A stretch of 63,545 bases of DNA, from the IMG/VR virus record IMGVR_UViG_3300022536_000073, positions 1 through 63,545 of that record; one strand, given 5' to 3'. The notes under the pieces are model-generated. The model was not told the origin of the DNA, made no database searches, and saw only the letters and a program-made list of their open reading frames with translations. The position numbers were made by a program, and so were the translations under genes. Source of the stretch: a virus. Below are positions 41,461 through 49,273 of the stretch, in pieces (the first letter of the stretch is position 1; each line of letters starts with the position of its first letter).

Positions 41461-41700
41461 CTACTTCCTTCCATTAAAAATTTTGCACGGGGCCGGGCTT
41501 GCATTCATGTCCGGGTCGCCGGTAAACGTCCAATGAAGAACCAGTCCTACTACAACCAGACCTATCGCTACATACTCCGCTATTTTGGTTTTACCCACCT
41601 TTCTCGAAAGCAAGTACCTCACTACGTCGGTGGTTATCATTATCCCAAGAACACTAAGAACAATCGTGATACCTCTTAATAAAAACTCTTCTATATTCAT
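41461..41700 (-). CDS. membrane protein, 79 aa
   Basis: Two hydrophobic segments (LLRGITIVLSVLGIMIT and YVAIGLVVVGLVLHWTF). Overlaps the next coding sequence by 1 nt. Function unknown. Confidence 0.6.
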   Translation of the reverse strand: MNIEEFLLRGITIVLSVLGIMITTDVVRYLLSRKVGKTKIAEYVAIGLVVVGLVLHWTFTGDPDMNASPAPCKIFNGRK

Positions 41701-42011
41701 TACTCTTCCCCCTCGTCTTCGCGTTTCTTAATACGCTCTTTTAGGTCCGCAACTCTTTCTTCTGCCTCTTCCAAACGTTCTTTAATTTCTTGATCATCAG
41801 GATACTTACGATGAAGTTTCCGGTAGTGGTACATCTCCTCCTCAGCCTCTCGGAGCAGTCTACGGAGCTCCTGAAGTGAGACTCTCTTCTCTAGTTTAGC
41901 CACAGACTTAACCGAGGCGTGTCTGGCATCTAGAAAAAAGAACCCAGCAAACAGCGTGGCACATAGCCCTAGGACCGCTGAAATCTTTTTTGCGATATCA
42001 CTTATGTTCAT
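41700..42011 (-). CDS. membrane-anchored coiled-coil protein, 103 aa (spanin-like layout)
   Basis: N-terminal membrane helix (ISAVLGLCATLFAGFFFL) and long Arg/Glu coiled coil. Layout like an i-spanin or Rz-type protein, but no partner o-spanin is seen next to it, so lysis function is only a guess. Confidence 0.55.
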   Translation of the reverse strand: MNISDIAKKISAVLGLCATLFAGFFFLDARHASVKSVAKLEKRVSLQELRRLLREAEEEMYHYRKLHRKYPDDQEIKERLEEAEERVADLKERIKKREDEGEE

Positions 42012-42307
42012 TATTCTCGACTCCAGTCAAAAGGTCTAATAACCTTATCTATCACAACTCTTACTCTATATATACCACATGCTCCCTCATCTGTACAGCA
42101 TTTTCTTTGCTTAACTAAACTTTTAATGCTGGGATAGACTGGAGTGTCTGGCATCGCATAACCCAGCTCATGATCAAAGTCCGTAGAGCACATATACCCA
42201 TACCGAACCCCTTCCTCATCTTCGGGACGATCGTCGTCTTTTTCCAAAAAGTCTTTTATGTTATCAATAGCTTCTTGCATGAGCCTATCTTTAATGGACT
42301 TACTCAT
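42011..42307 (-). CDS. hypothetical acidic protein, 98 aa
   Basis: Helical N-terminus and a cysteine pair (KCCTDEGACG) in the second half. Unknown function. Confidence 0.55.
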   Translation of the reverse strand: MSKSIKDRLMQEAIDNIKDFLEKDDDRPEDEEGVRYGYMCSTDFDHELGYAMPDTPVYPSIKSLVKQRKCCTDEGACGIYRVRVVIDKVIRPFDWSRE

Positions 42308-42752
42308 TCACGTAGTCCTCTCGCTTAGCCCCACATTTCAAACAATCATAGTATTCGTCCAAATGAAAACCTTTGGTTACGGTCCAAGCCTCATCGCACT
42401 CGGGACAGGCTGTCATTGGGTTGACGTATTTTACCCGCTCACCATTAACGGTTTGCCACTCTAACTGCTCAGCAGGCACCGTGTCTTTAGGTGGGATTAG
42501 GTCTTTATTATCGTACTGGATCCTCACGCGCCCATCGTCTAGCGCCCGAATGACTCTAGCTTTAAATCTTCCGTGATCGCAAACGTGCTCAACGTAGTCT
42601 CCCGTACGGAGTTTCCGATTAACTGTTTTCGTATCAGTATCGTCAAGCATGCGTTCGAACTCTTGTAGGAGATCTGAGTCCTCAGTCATAGAGGTAATCT
42701 CTCGACCCCCGATTTTCAGTTTGAAATCTTCTCCTTTTAAGACTTTACCCAT
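42300..42752 (-). CDS. hypothetical protein with KOW-like barrel and zinc ribbon, 150 aa
   Basis: Middle section RTGDYVEHVCDHGRFKARVI looks like a small beta barrel; the C-terminus CPEC and CLKC form a zinc ribbon. Likely a nucleic-acid or protein-binding adaptor. Confidence 0.58.
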   Translation of the reverse strand: MGKVLKGEDFKLKIGGREITSMTEDSDLLQEFERMLDDTDTKTVNRKLRTGDYVEHVCDHGRFKARVIRALDDGRVRIQYDNKDLIPPKDTVPAEQLEWQTVNGERVKYVNPMTACPECDEAWTVTKGFHLDEYYDCLKCGAKREDYVNE

Positions 42753-42779
42753 GTTTCGCTCGCTTTCTATAACAGAATA

Positions 42780-42791
42780 CTCTAATTAGAG
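42780..42791. promoter_or_regulatory. perfect 12-bp palindrome
   Basis: CTCTAATTAGAG between genes at 42752 and 42803, within a 50-nt gap on the minus strand. Candidate dimeric regulator site. Confidence 0.3.
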
Positions 42792-42802
42792 AATGATGCA
42801 AA

Positions 42803-43348
42803 CTATTTTTTGAGAGCCTCATCTAGAACCTCTCTTTTAGTCTTCCTGCGGCCCGATCCCCCGTAAATATCCACTATAACTTTATCCTCAATAGAAGACT
42901 TTTCAAAGGCTTTTAAAAAATCTAACTGCTCGCCTTCTCTTCGAAAGTAATCCAAACAATCGGGATCCTCGGACCAAGAGGAGTCGATTAGCAAAACCAT
43001 ACGCATATTAGAGGTGTCATATTGACGCTCTAAGTCGAAAATATAGTCCCCAGAATACTCGAAGTATTTGGGGGCGTATGCTACTTCTTTGAGGTGTCCG
43101 CCATCAAGCATTAATCTATAACCCCCTTCAACCATCTCAAAGACTTGTCTGTGGTGTTTAGTAGCGAACATATATTCGTTAGGTGCGACGATTTCCTTAT
43201 TTTTCGCATAATAGTTTAAGTGTTTTGGTCCCATATAGTCTATTTTTGTAAAATACCCCAACTCATCCATCAGGTTATTAGCAAGCGAAGTCTTTCCGAG
43301 ATAGCTAACACCATCTACATACCAGGTTCTGGGAGTTTTATTACTCAT
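42803..43348 (-). CDS. P-loop nucleotide/nucleoside kinase-like protein
   Basis: Walker A variant in VDGVSYLGKTSLANNL (residues 11-26), followed by a kinase-like core (YRLMLDGGHLKEVAYAPKYF) and an Asp-rich C-terminal half. Resembles deoxynucleoside or dNMP kinases in layout, at 181 aa. It is the first gene of the leftward run, divergent from the sigma gene. Substrate not determinable. Confidence 0.65.
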   Translation of the reverse strand: MSNKTPRTWYVDGVSYLGKTSLANNLMDELGYFTKIDYMGPKHLNYYAKNKEIVAPNEYMFATKHHRQVFEMVEGGYRLMLDGGHLKEVAYAPKYFEYSGDYIFDLERQYDTSNMRMVLLIDSSWSEDPDCLDYFRREGEQLDFLKAFEKSSIEDKVIVDIYGGSGRRKTKREVLDEALKK

Positions 43349-43373
43349 ATTCTCTTTTTATCAAAGTTTTCCC

Positions 43374-43402
43374 TAGACGAAATCCTTTTTTTGTTCTATT
43401 AT
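43374..43402 (+). promoter_or_regulatory. host-type -35/-10 promoter of the sigma gene
   Basis: TAGACG (4 of 6 bases of TTGACA) is followed by exactly 17 nt and TATTAT. The other promoters here lack a -35; the sigma gene is therefore predicted to be transcribed first by host sigma-70. Confidence 0.5.
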
Positions 43403-43430
43403 TAGGAAGTCATAGGAGACTTTTTTAAAA

Positions 43431-44816
43431 ATGAGTAAAGTGGATTCTAGTTTAAAAATTTATTTAACGAAGTTGAACAACGAGCCTCTTTTAACTAAAG
43501 CGGAAGAGGACGCCTTATTAGCCAATATCGAGAAATATCAAAACGCGATTTTATGGGAATGCGTCTCATCTACTGTATTTAGAGGGGAGTTATTTGACCT
43601 ACTCACCTCCAAAAAAGTTCAAGACATCGTCAAAATTTCACGAAAGCTGAACGATACATCCTCAAAACAAGACGTTAAGGAAGTTAAAGAGGCTTTAAAA
43701 AGTTTAATCAAAACCTTATCTACCAAATCTGTGAAAGCAGGGATCAAACGAGATCTGAAGAAGATCGGCTTATCGGGAACCTTGGTACACGCCCTGGTCC
43801 TGCGTATTAAAAAGAAGTATGTAAAAATAGATGAGCATGAGTTAGCCTTGAAACGTTTACTCACCTACTTCGAAGCTGAGAACCCTACACAGCTAGAGGA
43901 GATAATTCACAAGATTCAAAACGAGGACCTTGCTAAGAAGTTTTATGCTTTGAAATTTACGACATCCGAGCAGAGGTTGTTAAGTAGGGTGCATGACTAT
44001 AAAGAGTATCTCAAAGAAGAGAAAGCTCTAGCGTCTTTGGAGATAGACGGAGCGAATAAAGAAGACGTTAAAAAACTATACAAATCTATTGTGAGTAATG
44101 AAGAGCGGATGCAGTCTTATAAAGAGGAGCTAGTGCGTCGAAATTTGAGATTAGTAGTTTCAAGAGCCAAAAAGTTTAATAATAGAGGTCTGGAATTTGA
44201 GGACCTAATCCAGGAGGGGAATATCGGGTTAATCAAGGCCATTAATAAACACGATTCCTCACGAGGAACCAAAGTAGCGACCTACGCTACGTGGTGGATT
44301 GACCAAGCTATCCGTAGGGCAATATCTAATAAAGCTAGGACCGTCCGGATCCCTACCCACATTGAGTTCCTACAGACTCAATTAGCAGCAGCAACTACTG
44401 CATTGACTGGGGAACTGGGGAGACCCCCCAAAAAGTGGGAGCTAGCCGATCGGGTTGGGGTTTCTGTAGAGGTCTTGGAAAAACTAGATCAAGCCGCCGT
44501 TCACAAAGTTGGTATGGATGATGAAATGCCAAGCGGGTATACTATGGCAGAGCTGTTAGCTTCTGATCCAGACGACAACCCGTTCCGAATTGCTTCTAAA
44601 AAGATTTTGCGAGACCGTATTAAAACGGTTTTAGGCACTCTATCCCCCCGAACTGAGAAAATCATTCGACTTAGGTTTGGGATCGGGGAGGCTCGAGAGG
44701 GTATGACTTTACAAGAGTTGGCAAATGCTTTAGGCATCACTAAAATGGGCGTTAAGGTCGTCCAAAGTAGTGGGTTGAAGAAAATGAAAAAAAAGGGGAA
44801 CCTAAATGAATTCTGA
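43431..44816 (+). CDS. phage-encoded primary-type sigma-70 factor
   Basis: Full-length sigma-70 family factor of 461 aa, bigger than typical phage sigmas. Region 1.2/non-conserved part covers about residues 1-230; region 2 ([12 protein letters not shown] to [15 protein letters not shown], about 238-298) includes the -10 melting and recognition helices. Region 3 ([12 protein letters not shown]) and region 4 ([20 protein letters not shown] to 454) follow. In region 2.4 Gln292 is kept while the Thr of E. coli is Arg295. The 4.2 recognition helix ([16 protein letters not shown]) replaces the conserved Arg/Glu residues that read TTGACA. This fits recognition of extended -10 promoters without a -35. 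Confidence 0.93.
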   Translation: MSKVDSSLKIYLTKLNNEPLLTKAEEDALLANIEKYQNAILWECVSSTVFRGELFDLLTSKKVQDIVKISRKLNDTSSKQDVKEVKEALKSLIKTLSTKSVKAGIKRDLKKIGLSGTLVHALVLRIKKKYVKIDEHELALKRLLTYFEAENPTQLEEIIHKIQNEDLAKKFYALKFTTSEQRLLSRVHDYKEYLKEEKALASLEIDGANKEDVKKLYKSIVSNEERMQSYKEELVRRNLRLVVSRAKKFNNRGLEFEDLIQEGNIGLIKAINKHDSSRGTKVATYATWWIDQAIRRAISNKARTVRIPTHIEFLQTQLAAATTALTGELGRPPKKWELADRVGVSVEVLEKLDQAAVHKVGMDDEMPSGYTMAELLASDPDDNPFRIASKKILRDRIKTVLGTLSPRTEKIIRLRFGIGEAREGMTLQELANALGITKMGVKVVQSSGLKKMKKKGNLNEF

Positions 44817-45393
44817 TTATGAAAAACTTCTACTATTAGACGCAGTCATCACAGGCCTCATGGTTGGGGTTGGTTTTTACGTACTACTGAACGTTATTAT
44901 TATTGCGGTAAAAATCTTTAAAAATGAAAAAATTTATAAAACCCTACCTAGATTAGTCAAATTCTCTGAAGAACGGGCCTGTAAGGGTCCTCATAGTTGG
45001 GAATACGTTACTTTGGCCATGCGAGGATTGGAGCCCGGAAAATACCAAGTATGCAATAAGTGTGGGAAGATCATGGGCTATGATGATAAGATGTTAAGCG
45101 AAGAGGGTGTTGCACAACTCAAGGAAGCCGCAGAAATCAGGGAACGCATAGAAAAAGAGCAAAAAGAATATCAAGATCGAGTTAATGCCCTTGCGGACTC
45201 TTATATCGATCGCTACATTAGTAATACATTCGACAAAAAAGAAGTTTCTTTGGATAAGCTAAAAGCCTTGGTACAGTACGCTTTTGTTGCCCAGGCTCAA
45301 GCTTCCGAGAAAGTAGAGGCCGAATATGCCGCTCAAGAGGATCTTGATCAAAGATACGAAGACTGGCAAAACAACATAAAGGGGAACGCATAA
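44806..45393 (+). CDS. membrane protein with zinc site, 195 aa
   Basis: Overlaps the sigma 3' end by 11 nt. One N-terminal membrane helix ([16 protein letters not shown]), a CxxC pair (QVCNKCG) and a long C-terminal charged helix. Its coupling to the sigma gene may matter; function unknown. Confidence 0.62.
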   Translation: MNSDYEKLLLLDAVITGLMVGVGFYVLLNVIIIAVKIFKNEKIYKTLPRLVKFSEERACKGPHSWEYVTLAMRGLEPGKYQVCNKCGKIMGYDDKMLSEEGVAQLKEAAEIRERIEKEQKEYQDRVNALADSYIDRYISNTFDKKEVSLDKLKALVQYAFVAQAQASEKVEAEYAAQEDLDQRYEDWQNNIKGNA

Positions 45394-45668
45394 TGCCGTA
45401 TATCAAAGAAGAAAAACGTTTGGAAATCATGTCTATCGAGGAGCCTTCTTCTTGTAGATATGTCTGCCTAGATAACGTTGAGACCGCTGGAGACTTAAAT
45501 TACCTAATCACAGAACTGGTCAAGAACTATTTCCTGACTCGGGGGGCTAACTACCAAGCTATTAACGACGTTGTGGGGGCTTTAGAGAACGCTAAGGTCG
45601 AGTTTCAGAGACGTGTAGTGGCTCCTTACGAGGACCGAAAAATTAAGGAAAATGGGGATGTCTATTAA
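45393..45668 (+). CDS. DUF6899-like protein, 91 aa
   Basis: MPYIKEEKR start, then DLNYLITELVKNYFL and ending FQRRVVAPYEDRKIKENGDV. These are hallmarks, as I recall, of the phage and bacterial DUF6899 group of unknown function. No database check was possible. Confidence 0.6.
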   Translation: MPYIKEEKRLEIMSIEEPSSCRYVCLDNVETAGDLNYLITELVKNYFLTRGANYQAINDVVGALENAKVEFQRRVVAPYEDRKIKENGDVY

Positions 45669-46143
45669 GCGTCGAAAAACTAGAATGATCAATAACCAAA
45701 GACGTAAGAATTCTTGCGGACCCACAGCTTTGGCAAACGTTTTGAAGTGGCTTAAATATCCAACCTCTCACGATCATATGGTGGCTTTTTGTGAAGGAAA
45801 CCAACTATACGATCCAGAGGTTGGGATGTATTCTGCAGAATTATTCCAAATGTTAAAGATATTAACAATGGACTTCTCTTATAGGCAAAGGATTGTGACC
45901 CGGGAACTGGACCAAGCTTTGGACTCGGGTAAGGGTGTGATTTTATTATATAAAACCGAGGAAGCCACGTACCACGCTGTTTTTATTGACGCTAAGACCC
46001 CCAAAAAGTACCGGGTATGGAACTCGGGCCTAAAGGTACCGGGCACTCCTTGGTTGAAGCGTGGGGTGGTCACAAAGGCGATAAAAAGGACCCTGAAAAC
46101 GAACAAAAGGTGTGAGGCATTTATTTTTGGGCCTAATCAATAA
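45652..46143 (+). CDS. C39-like cysteine peptidase, 163 aa
   Basis: Papain-type fold with NSCGPTALANVLKWL (Cys22 nucleophile) and TYHAVFID with His108, and VWNSG as a possible third residue. It resembles C39 peptidases that clip double-glycine leaders, but there is no transporter next to it. No signal peptide. ATG 45652 or 45658 are both possible. The last residues overlap the end of the preceding gene. Confidence 0.68.
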   Translation: MGMSIKRRKTRMINNQRRKNSCGPTALANVLKWLKYPTSHDHMVAFCEGNQLYDPEVGMYSAELFQMLKILTMDFSYRQRIVTRELDQALDSGKGVILLYKTEEATYHAVFIDAKTPKKYRVWNSGLKVPGTPWLKRGVVTKAIKRTLKTNKRCEAFIFGPNQ

Positions 46144-46149
46144 AAGGGC

Positions 46150-46178
46150 TTTACAAACCGAAAAAACTATATTAGTAT
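46150..46178 (+). promoter_or_regulatory. host-type -35/-10 promoter
   Basis: TTTACA, 17 nt, TAGTAT before the 46212 gene. Differs from the extended -10 class. Confidence 0.45.
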
Positions 46179-46211
46179 TTATTTAAGTCGTAGATAAAGG
46201 AGGACTTAAAA

Positions 46212-46529
46212 ATGGAAGCACATACCGTAGAAACAACAGAACAAGTAGTAGCACCGACTACCAGCGAAGTTCTAAAACAAAAAGAAGCGGTTTACCATTT
46301 TGTTAACCAAGCTTTGGAAGGCACTGATGTAACTGTTGCTCAGTTGAAAGACGTATCCGTAAAAACTGCAGCTAAAAAGGCAGTTTTGAAGCAGGTTCGC
46401 GTTAACTTGTTTCACGGATTTCGCAACGGTACCGTTAAGATTTCCAAGCAAAAATCTGACGGAGAGCTAAAGAAATACTGCTCAATCATTACTTGTAATT
46501 GGTTGAGGAAAGATAAACGTTTCTTTTAG
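46212..46529 (+). CDS. hypothetical protein, 105 aa
   Basis: Highly charged with a C-terminal basic helix (CNWLRKDKRFF). AAGGAGGA ribosome site. No motif known; short and near a host-type promoter, so possibly an early protein. Confidence 0.6.
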   Translation: MEAHTVETTEQVVAPTTSEVLKQKEAVYHFVNQALEGTDVTVAQLKDVSVKTAAKKAVLKQVRVNLFHGFRNGTVKISKQKSDGELKKYCSIITCNWLRKDKRFF

Positions 46530-46542
46530 CTCCCTCTTCACG

Positions 46543-46591
46543 AGTAGAGGGTCGACACACCCCCTTACCCCCCCCCCGTCGACCCTCTACT
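46543..46591 (+). repeat. 14-bp inverted repeat with poly-C loop
   Basis: Arms AGTAGAGGGTCGAC (46543-46556) and GTCGACCCTCTACT (46578-46591) are perfect; the loop is 21 nt containing C5 and C10 runs. Located after the 46212 gene and before a promoter. No U tract follows, so it is not a standard terminator. Confidence 0.85.
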
Positions 46592-46611
46592 AATTTACTC
46601 TACTTAACTTT

Positions 46612-46620
46612 TGATATAAT
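46612..46620 (+). promoter_or_regulatory. extended -10 promoter, leaderless class
   Basis: TGATATAAT followed by TTAACC and ATG 46627, no Shine-Dalgarno. Confidence 0.72.
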
Positions 46621-46626
46621 TTAACC

Positions 46627-46932
46627 ATGGAAGACGCCAACGAGTTCGGAGAAAGAGTAAAGTTTAAAGTTGGGGATAAAGTAAAAGTCTGGAAAGTTTT
46701 CAAAAACCCCGTTGGTAGCGTTGAAAAAGTAACCATAGACCCCGAAAAGAAGCCCATATTCTACTCCGTAAAATATACTTACCCAGATACGGGCACCGAA
46801 TACACCGAAGAATTCGAATCGTCTGACTTAACTTTGCACGAAAAAGAGGCTATGCTATACCAAAGAAAATGTGAATGCGGGGGAGAGGCCTCTGGAGGCT
46901 GGCATTCTCATTGGTGCCCCAAAAGAGGTTAA
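46627..46932 (+). CDS. hypothetical protein with beta barrel and cysteine/histidine tail, 101 aa
   Basis: Small barrel N-terminal domain (VKFKVGDKVKVWKVFKNPVG) and a C-terminal CxC...H...H...C zinc site. Unknown function. Confidence 0.58.
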   Translation: MEDANEFGERVKFKVGDKVKVWKVFKNPVGSVEKVTIDPEKKPIFYSVKYTYPDTGTEYTEEFESSDLTLHEKEAMLYQRKCECGGEASGGWHSHWCPKRG

Positions 46933-46934
46933 AT

Positions 46935-47702
46935 GTGTCAGATATAGATATCCAATTAATCGCAGACGAGCTACAAAAAGACCTAGAAAATGCGTTGCCC
47001 CACATCCAAGAAGAGATTGAAAACGCCGTAGAGAATCTAGCAAATGCTACTTACGCCTCGATAATTTCCCAGATTCAGGGGATGTCTCTAAATCCAGAGG
47101 ATCGCCAAGACTACCTGCGTGCTCTGAAATATGATAAACTGGGAAACGCTACGTGGATTATATACCTAGATTCCGTAGAAGCTAAAAAATTAGAGGAAGG
47201 CAGAGATCCTTACTCTATAAAAGACGATTTATTGGCGTCCGAAAAAAAAGTCCAAGTAGGGTCCCGAGCCGGACAGCCTTGGGTACGAACTTCTAAAAAG
47301 GGCAAGAAGTATGCTGCGGTACCTTTCCAACAGAGGCCAATGTCTGGGGAGAGTTTTTATGGAAATCTAGCAGATGACATCAAAAAGCTCTCTGTAATGA
47401 ACCGTAAGACCAAAAAGACTCAACCTATAACTAAACTTTTTAATGATCTAGACGGCGCCCCCATACACGGAAAAGTGGCAACGGCTAAAAAGGTTCCTGG
47501 ACACCCCAACTTAGACGGACTCACAAAGTATCAACACGTTCACGAGTCGGGGGCAGTATCTAGCCTGTATATGACCTTTCGCATCGTGCATGAAGACTCC
47601 ACGGGTTGGCAGCATCCGGGAACCAAGGGATTTCAGCTTTTCGAAAAGGCCGAAAAGGTTGTTGAAGCCGAGTTGAAGAATATCCTAGAGACTTTACTTT
47701 AA
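46935..47702 (+). CDS. tail-completion/neck-type protein (probable)
   Basis: GTG 46935 with AGAGG upstream is preferred to a longer frame. The C-terminus WQHPGTKGFQLFEKAEKVVE has the HPGT pattern of HK97 gp10-type completion proteins, which join head and tail. The N-terminal part is a helical bundle. Assigned from pattern and neighbourhood; moderate certainty. Confidence 0.55.
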   Translation: MSDIDIQLIADELQKDLENALPHIQEEIENAVENLANATYASIISQIQGMSLNPEDRQDYLRALKYDKLGNATWIIYLDSVEAKKLEEGRDPYSIKDDLLASEKKVQVGSRAGQPWVRTSKKGKKYAAVPFQQRPMSGESFYGNLADDIKKLSVMNRKTKKTQPITKLFNDLDGAPIHGKVATAKKVPGHPNLDGLTKYQHVHESGAVSSLYMTFRIVHEDSTGWQHPGTKGFQLFEKAEKVVEAELKNILETLL

Positions 47703-47719
47703 TTTGGACTTATGTTCGG

Positions 47720-47725
47720 TATAAT
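47720..47725 (+). promoter_or_regulatory. -10 TATAAT with CGG extension
   Basis: TTCGGTATAATAAAAG; leader with AAGGAG before ATG 47747. TG of the extended element is replaced by CG. Confidence 0.5.
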
Positions 47726-47746
47726 AAAAGTAAGGAGAAATAAAAG

Positions 47747-47971
47747 ATGATAATCAAGGCTAACACAATAGATGGCAGAAACGCAAAAGTATTCAATGCA
47801 GACGGGACTCAGGTTAATCTGCTTATCTCAGAATACGACACCGAGACTCAGATCGCTAAATACTATCCGATGGGGGAGAATGGAAAACCTGAGGTCAGTG
47901 CCGAGGGACCCGTACTCCAAGAAGTTCACCTGCCCGGATCTTATGCGGAAATTAAAGGAAAGCGATGTTAA
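47747..47971 (+). CDS. hypothetical protein, 74 aa
   Basis: Beta-rich small protein (VNLLISEYDTETQIAKYYPM). Between neck-type genes; could be a structural piece. No family recognised. Confidence 0.55.
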   Translation: MIIKANTIDGRNAKVFNADGTQVNLLISEYDTETQIAKYYPMGENGKPEVSAEGPVLQEVHLPGSYAEIKGKRC

Positions 47972-48075
47972 CAGCTATCTATTTTTTAATTTGTGCTATG
48001 CTCGCCGTCTCTCTTACTCCCACAGAAGCTGACGTGAGGTTGGAGCGTATCAGAAAACGTCGACACGACGATTAG
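47965..48075 (+). CDS. small exported or membrane peptide, 36 aa
   Basis: Overlaps the previous stop by 7 nt. Hydrophobic N-terminus (AIYFLICAMLAVSLTPTEA) as a membrane helix or signal peptide, then a basic tail ending RKRRHDD. Too short for standard gene calls. Confidence 0.5.
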   Translation: MLTAIYFLICAMLAVSLTPTEADVRLERIRKRRHDD

Positions 48076-48081
48076 GGACTT

Positions 48082-48981
48082 ATGGGAATTATCTTACCTG
48101 ACTTAATCATTGAGACAACTATTCGGGATGGTTTAGCCTTTTTGGGAGACAACCCTGACCGAATTGACGAGATCTTCGAGGAGATGTTGGAGGGTTACGC
48201 TTCGCGTAAATACGGACAAGCAGAGATCGACCGCATTAAAACTTTCCTCCAAAAGAAGAATATAGCCGTGGTTCACTCATTTCACGAAGCCGCAGCAAAG
48301 TCCCCTTGTTATTCTATTCAACTCGCTAGCGAGTCCGAGGCCACAAATCGCGCCCATCTAGAGGACTTCGAGGAAGACGTTCAGGTTCAATTAACAGCCC
48401 CCGCAGATCTTGCGGCCCTGATTAGGGTAAATAACCTAGTACCCACAGCATATGACCCCCTCTCTGGGAAGGTTTCGGTACCCGACTCCGCAGACCTAAG
48501 CACTGTGGGAGTTAAGTTTATTTACGAGGACGGCTCGGGGACTGAGTTTGAGCTAAAACCGGGAATTTCGAATGTAGACGGCAATAAGTTCTTCTTCATC
48601 GATAAAAACGCTACCCCAGACATCGTGAATCCAGGCTTTATCAGAACCTTCCTAGACTATACTCAGCACCAAGTAAAGGGCGACACCTCTAGGGCCTCAA
48701 TCCTAATCGGAGCCCATTCCAAAGAAGCCCTCCTCACCAAGTATATGTATGTGGTCTTAAAGCACATCATGAAGTCTCGTAAAGAGGACCTAATTAAGAG
48801 GTGCTTTATAAACTCTACTTTTTCGGGTTCTGATTTCACTCGAGATACGAGGTACCAGGGTGATATGGTATTTACCCGATACTTCACTATTACCGGGGAT
48901 GTGGATGATACTTGGAGGACTGACGATATCGAGCTCATCGATCAGATCGAGATCCAAGCTGAACCCGCCGAGGACTGCTAG
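48082..48981 (+). CDS. neck/tail-associated protein, 299 aa
   Basis: Mixed alpha-beta protein next to the sheath genes. DNPDRIDEIFEEML N-terminal helical part, long beta section (VKFIYEDGSGTEFELKPGIS) and a helical C-terminus. No diagnostic motif; a tail-terminator-like or baseplate role is inferred from position. Confidence 0.55.
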   Translation: MGIILPDLIIETTIRDGLAFLGDNPDRIDEIFEEMLEGYASRKYGQAEIDRIKTFLQKKNIAVVHSFHEAAAKSPCYSIQLASESEATNRAHLEDFEEDVQVQLTAPADLAALIRVNNLVPTAYDPLSGKVSVPDSADLSTVGVKFIYEDGSGTEFELKPGISNVDGNKFFFIDKNATPDIVNPGFIRTFLDYTQHQVKGDTSRASILIGAHSKEALLTKYMYVVLKHIMKSRKEDLIKRCFINSTFSGSDFTRDTRYQGDMVFTRYFTITGDVDDTWRTDDIELIDQIEIQAEPAEDC

Positions 48982-49024
48982 ACACCCCCCCCCCTGCACT
49001 AGAAGTGAAGAACTATAAATTCGG

Positions 49025-49030
49025 TATAAT
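49025..49030 (+). promoter_or_regulatory. -10 TATAAT 6 nt before ATG, leaderless class
   Basis: TTCGGTATAAT then TGTTTT then ATG 49037; no Shine-Dalgarno. Confidence 0.62.
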
Positions 49031-49036
49031 TGTTTT

Positions 49037-49255
49037 ATGGAAAAGAGACGTCGCAAAAAGCGCCGTTCTGGCAACGGTAAACCTAAAAAGTTAAGTCCCG
49101 AGCCCGTTCTAATGCGTCGATTTCTAGAAAAATGCGCTAGAGAGGGTAAAATTCGACCCTGGCAAATCGCTGAACTCGAGTCATTTTTTAGAGATACTAA
49201 ATTAAAAGAAAAAGAAGATCCAAAAGTTTACGAAGAAACACTGAAAAAGTACTAA
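49037..49255 (+). CDS. small basic protein, 72 aa
   Basis: KRRRKKRRSGNGKPKK N-terminus is strongly basic, suited to nucleic acid or membrane binding; the rest is helical. Transcript is predicted leaderless. It precedes the tail sheath. Confidence 0.6.
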   Translation: MEKRRRKKRRSGNGKPKKLSPEPVLMRRFLEKCAREGKIRPWQIAELESFFRDTKLKEKEDPKVYEETLKKY

Positions 49256-49273
49256 TTTAGGGAGAAAGAAGAA

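Noticed and set aside
46543-46591. Calling the poly-C inverted repeat a rho-independent terminator
   Set aside because: A 21-nt loop and lack of a T-run do not match intrinsic terminators; left as an unexplained structure.
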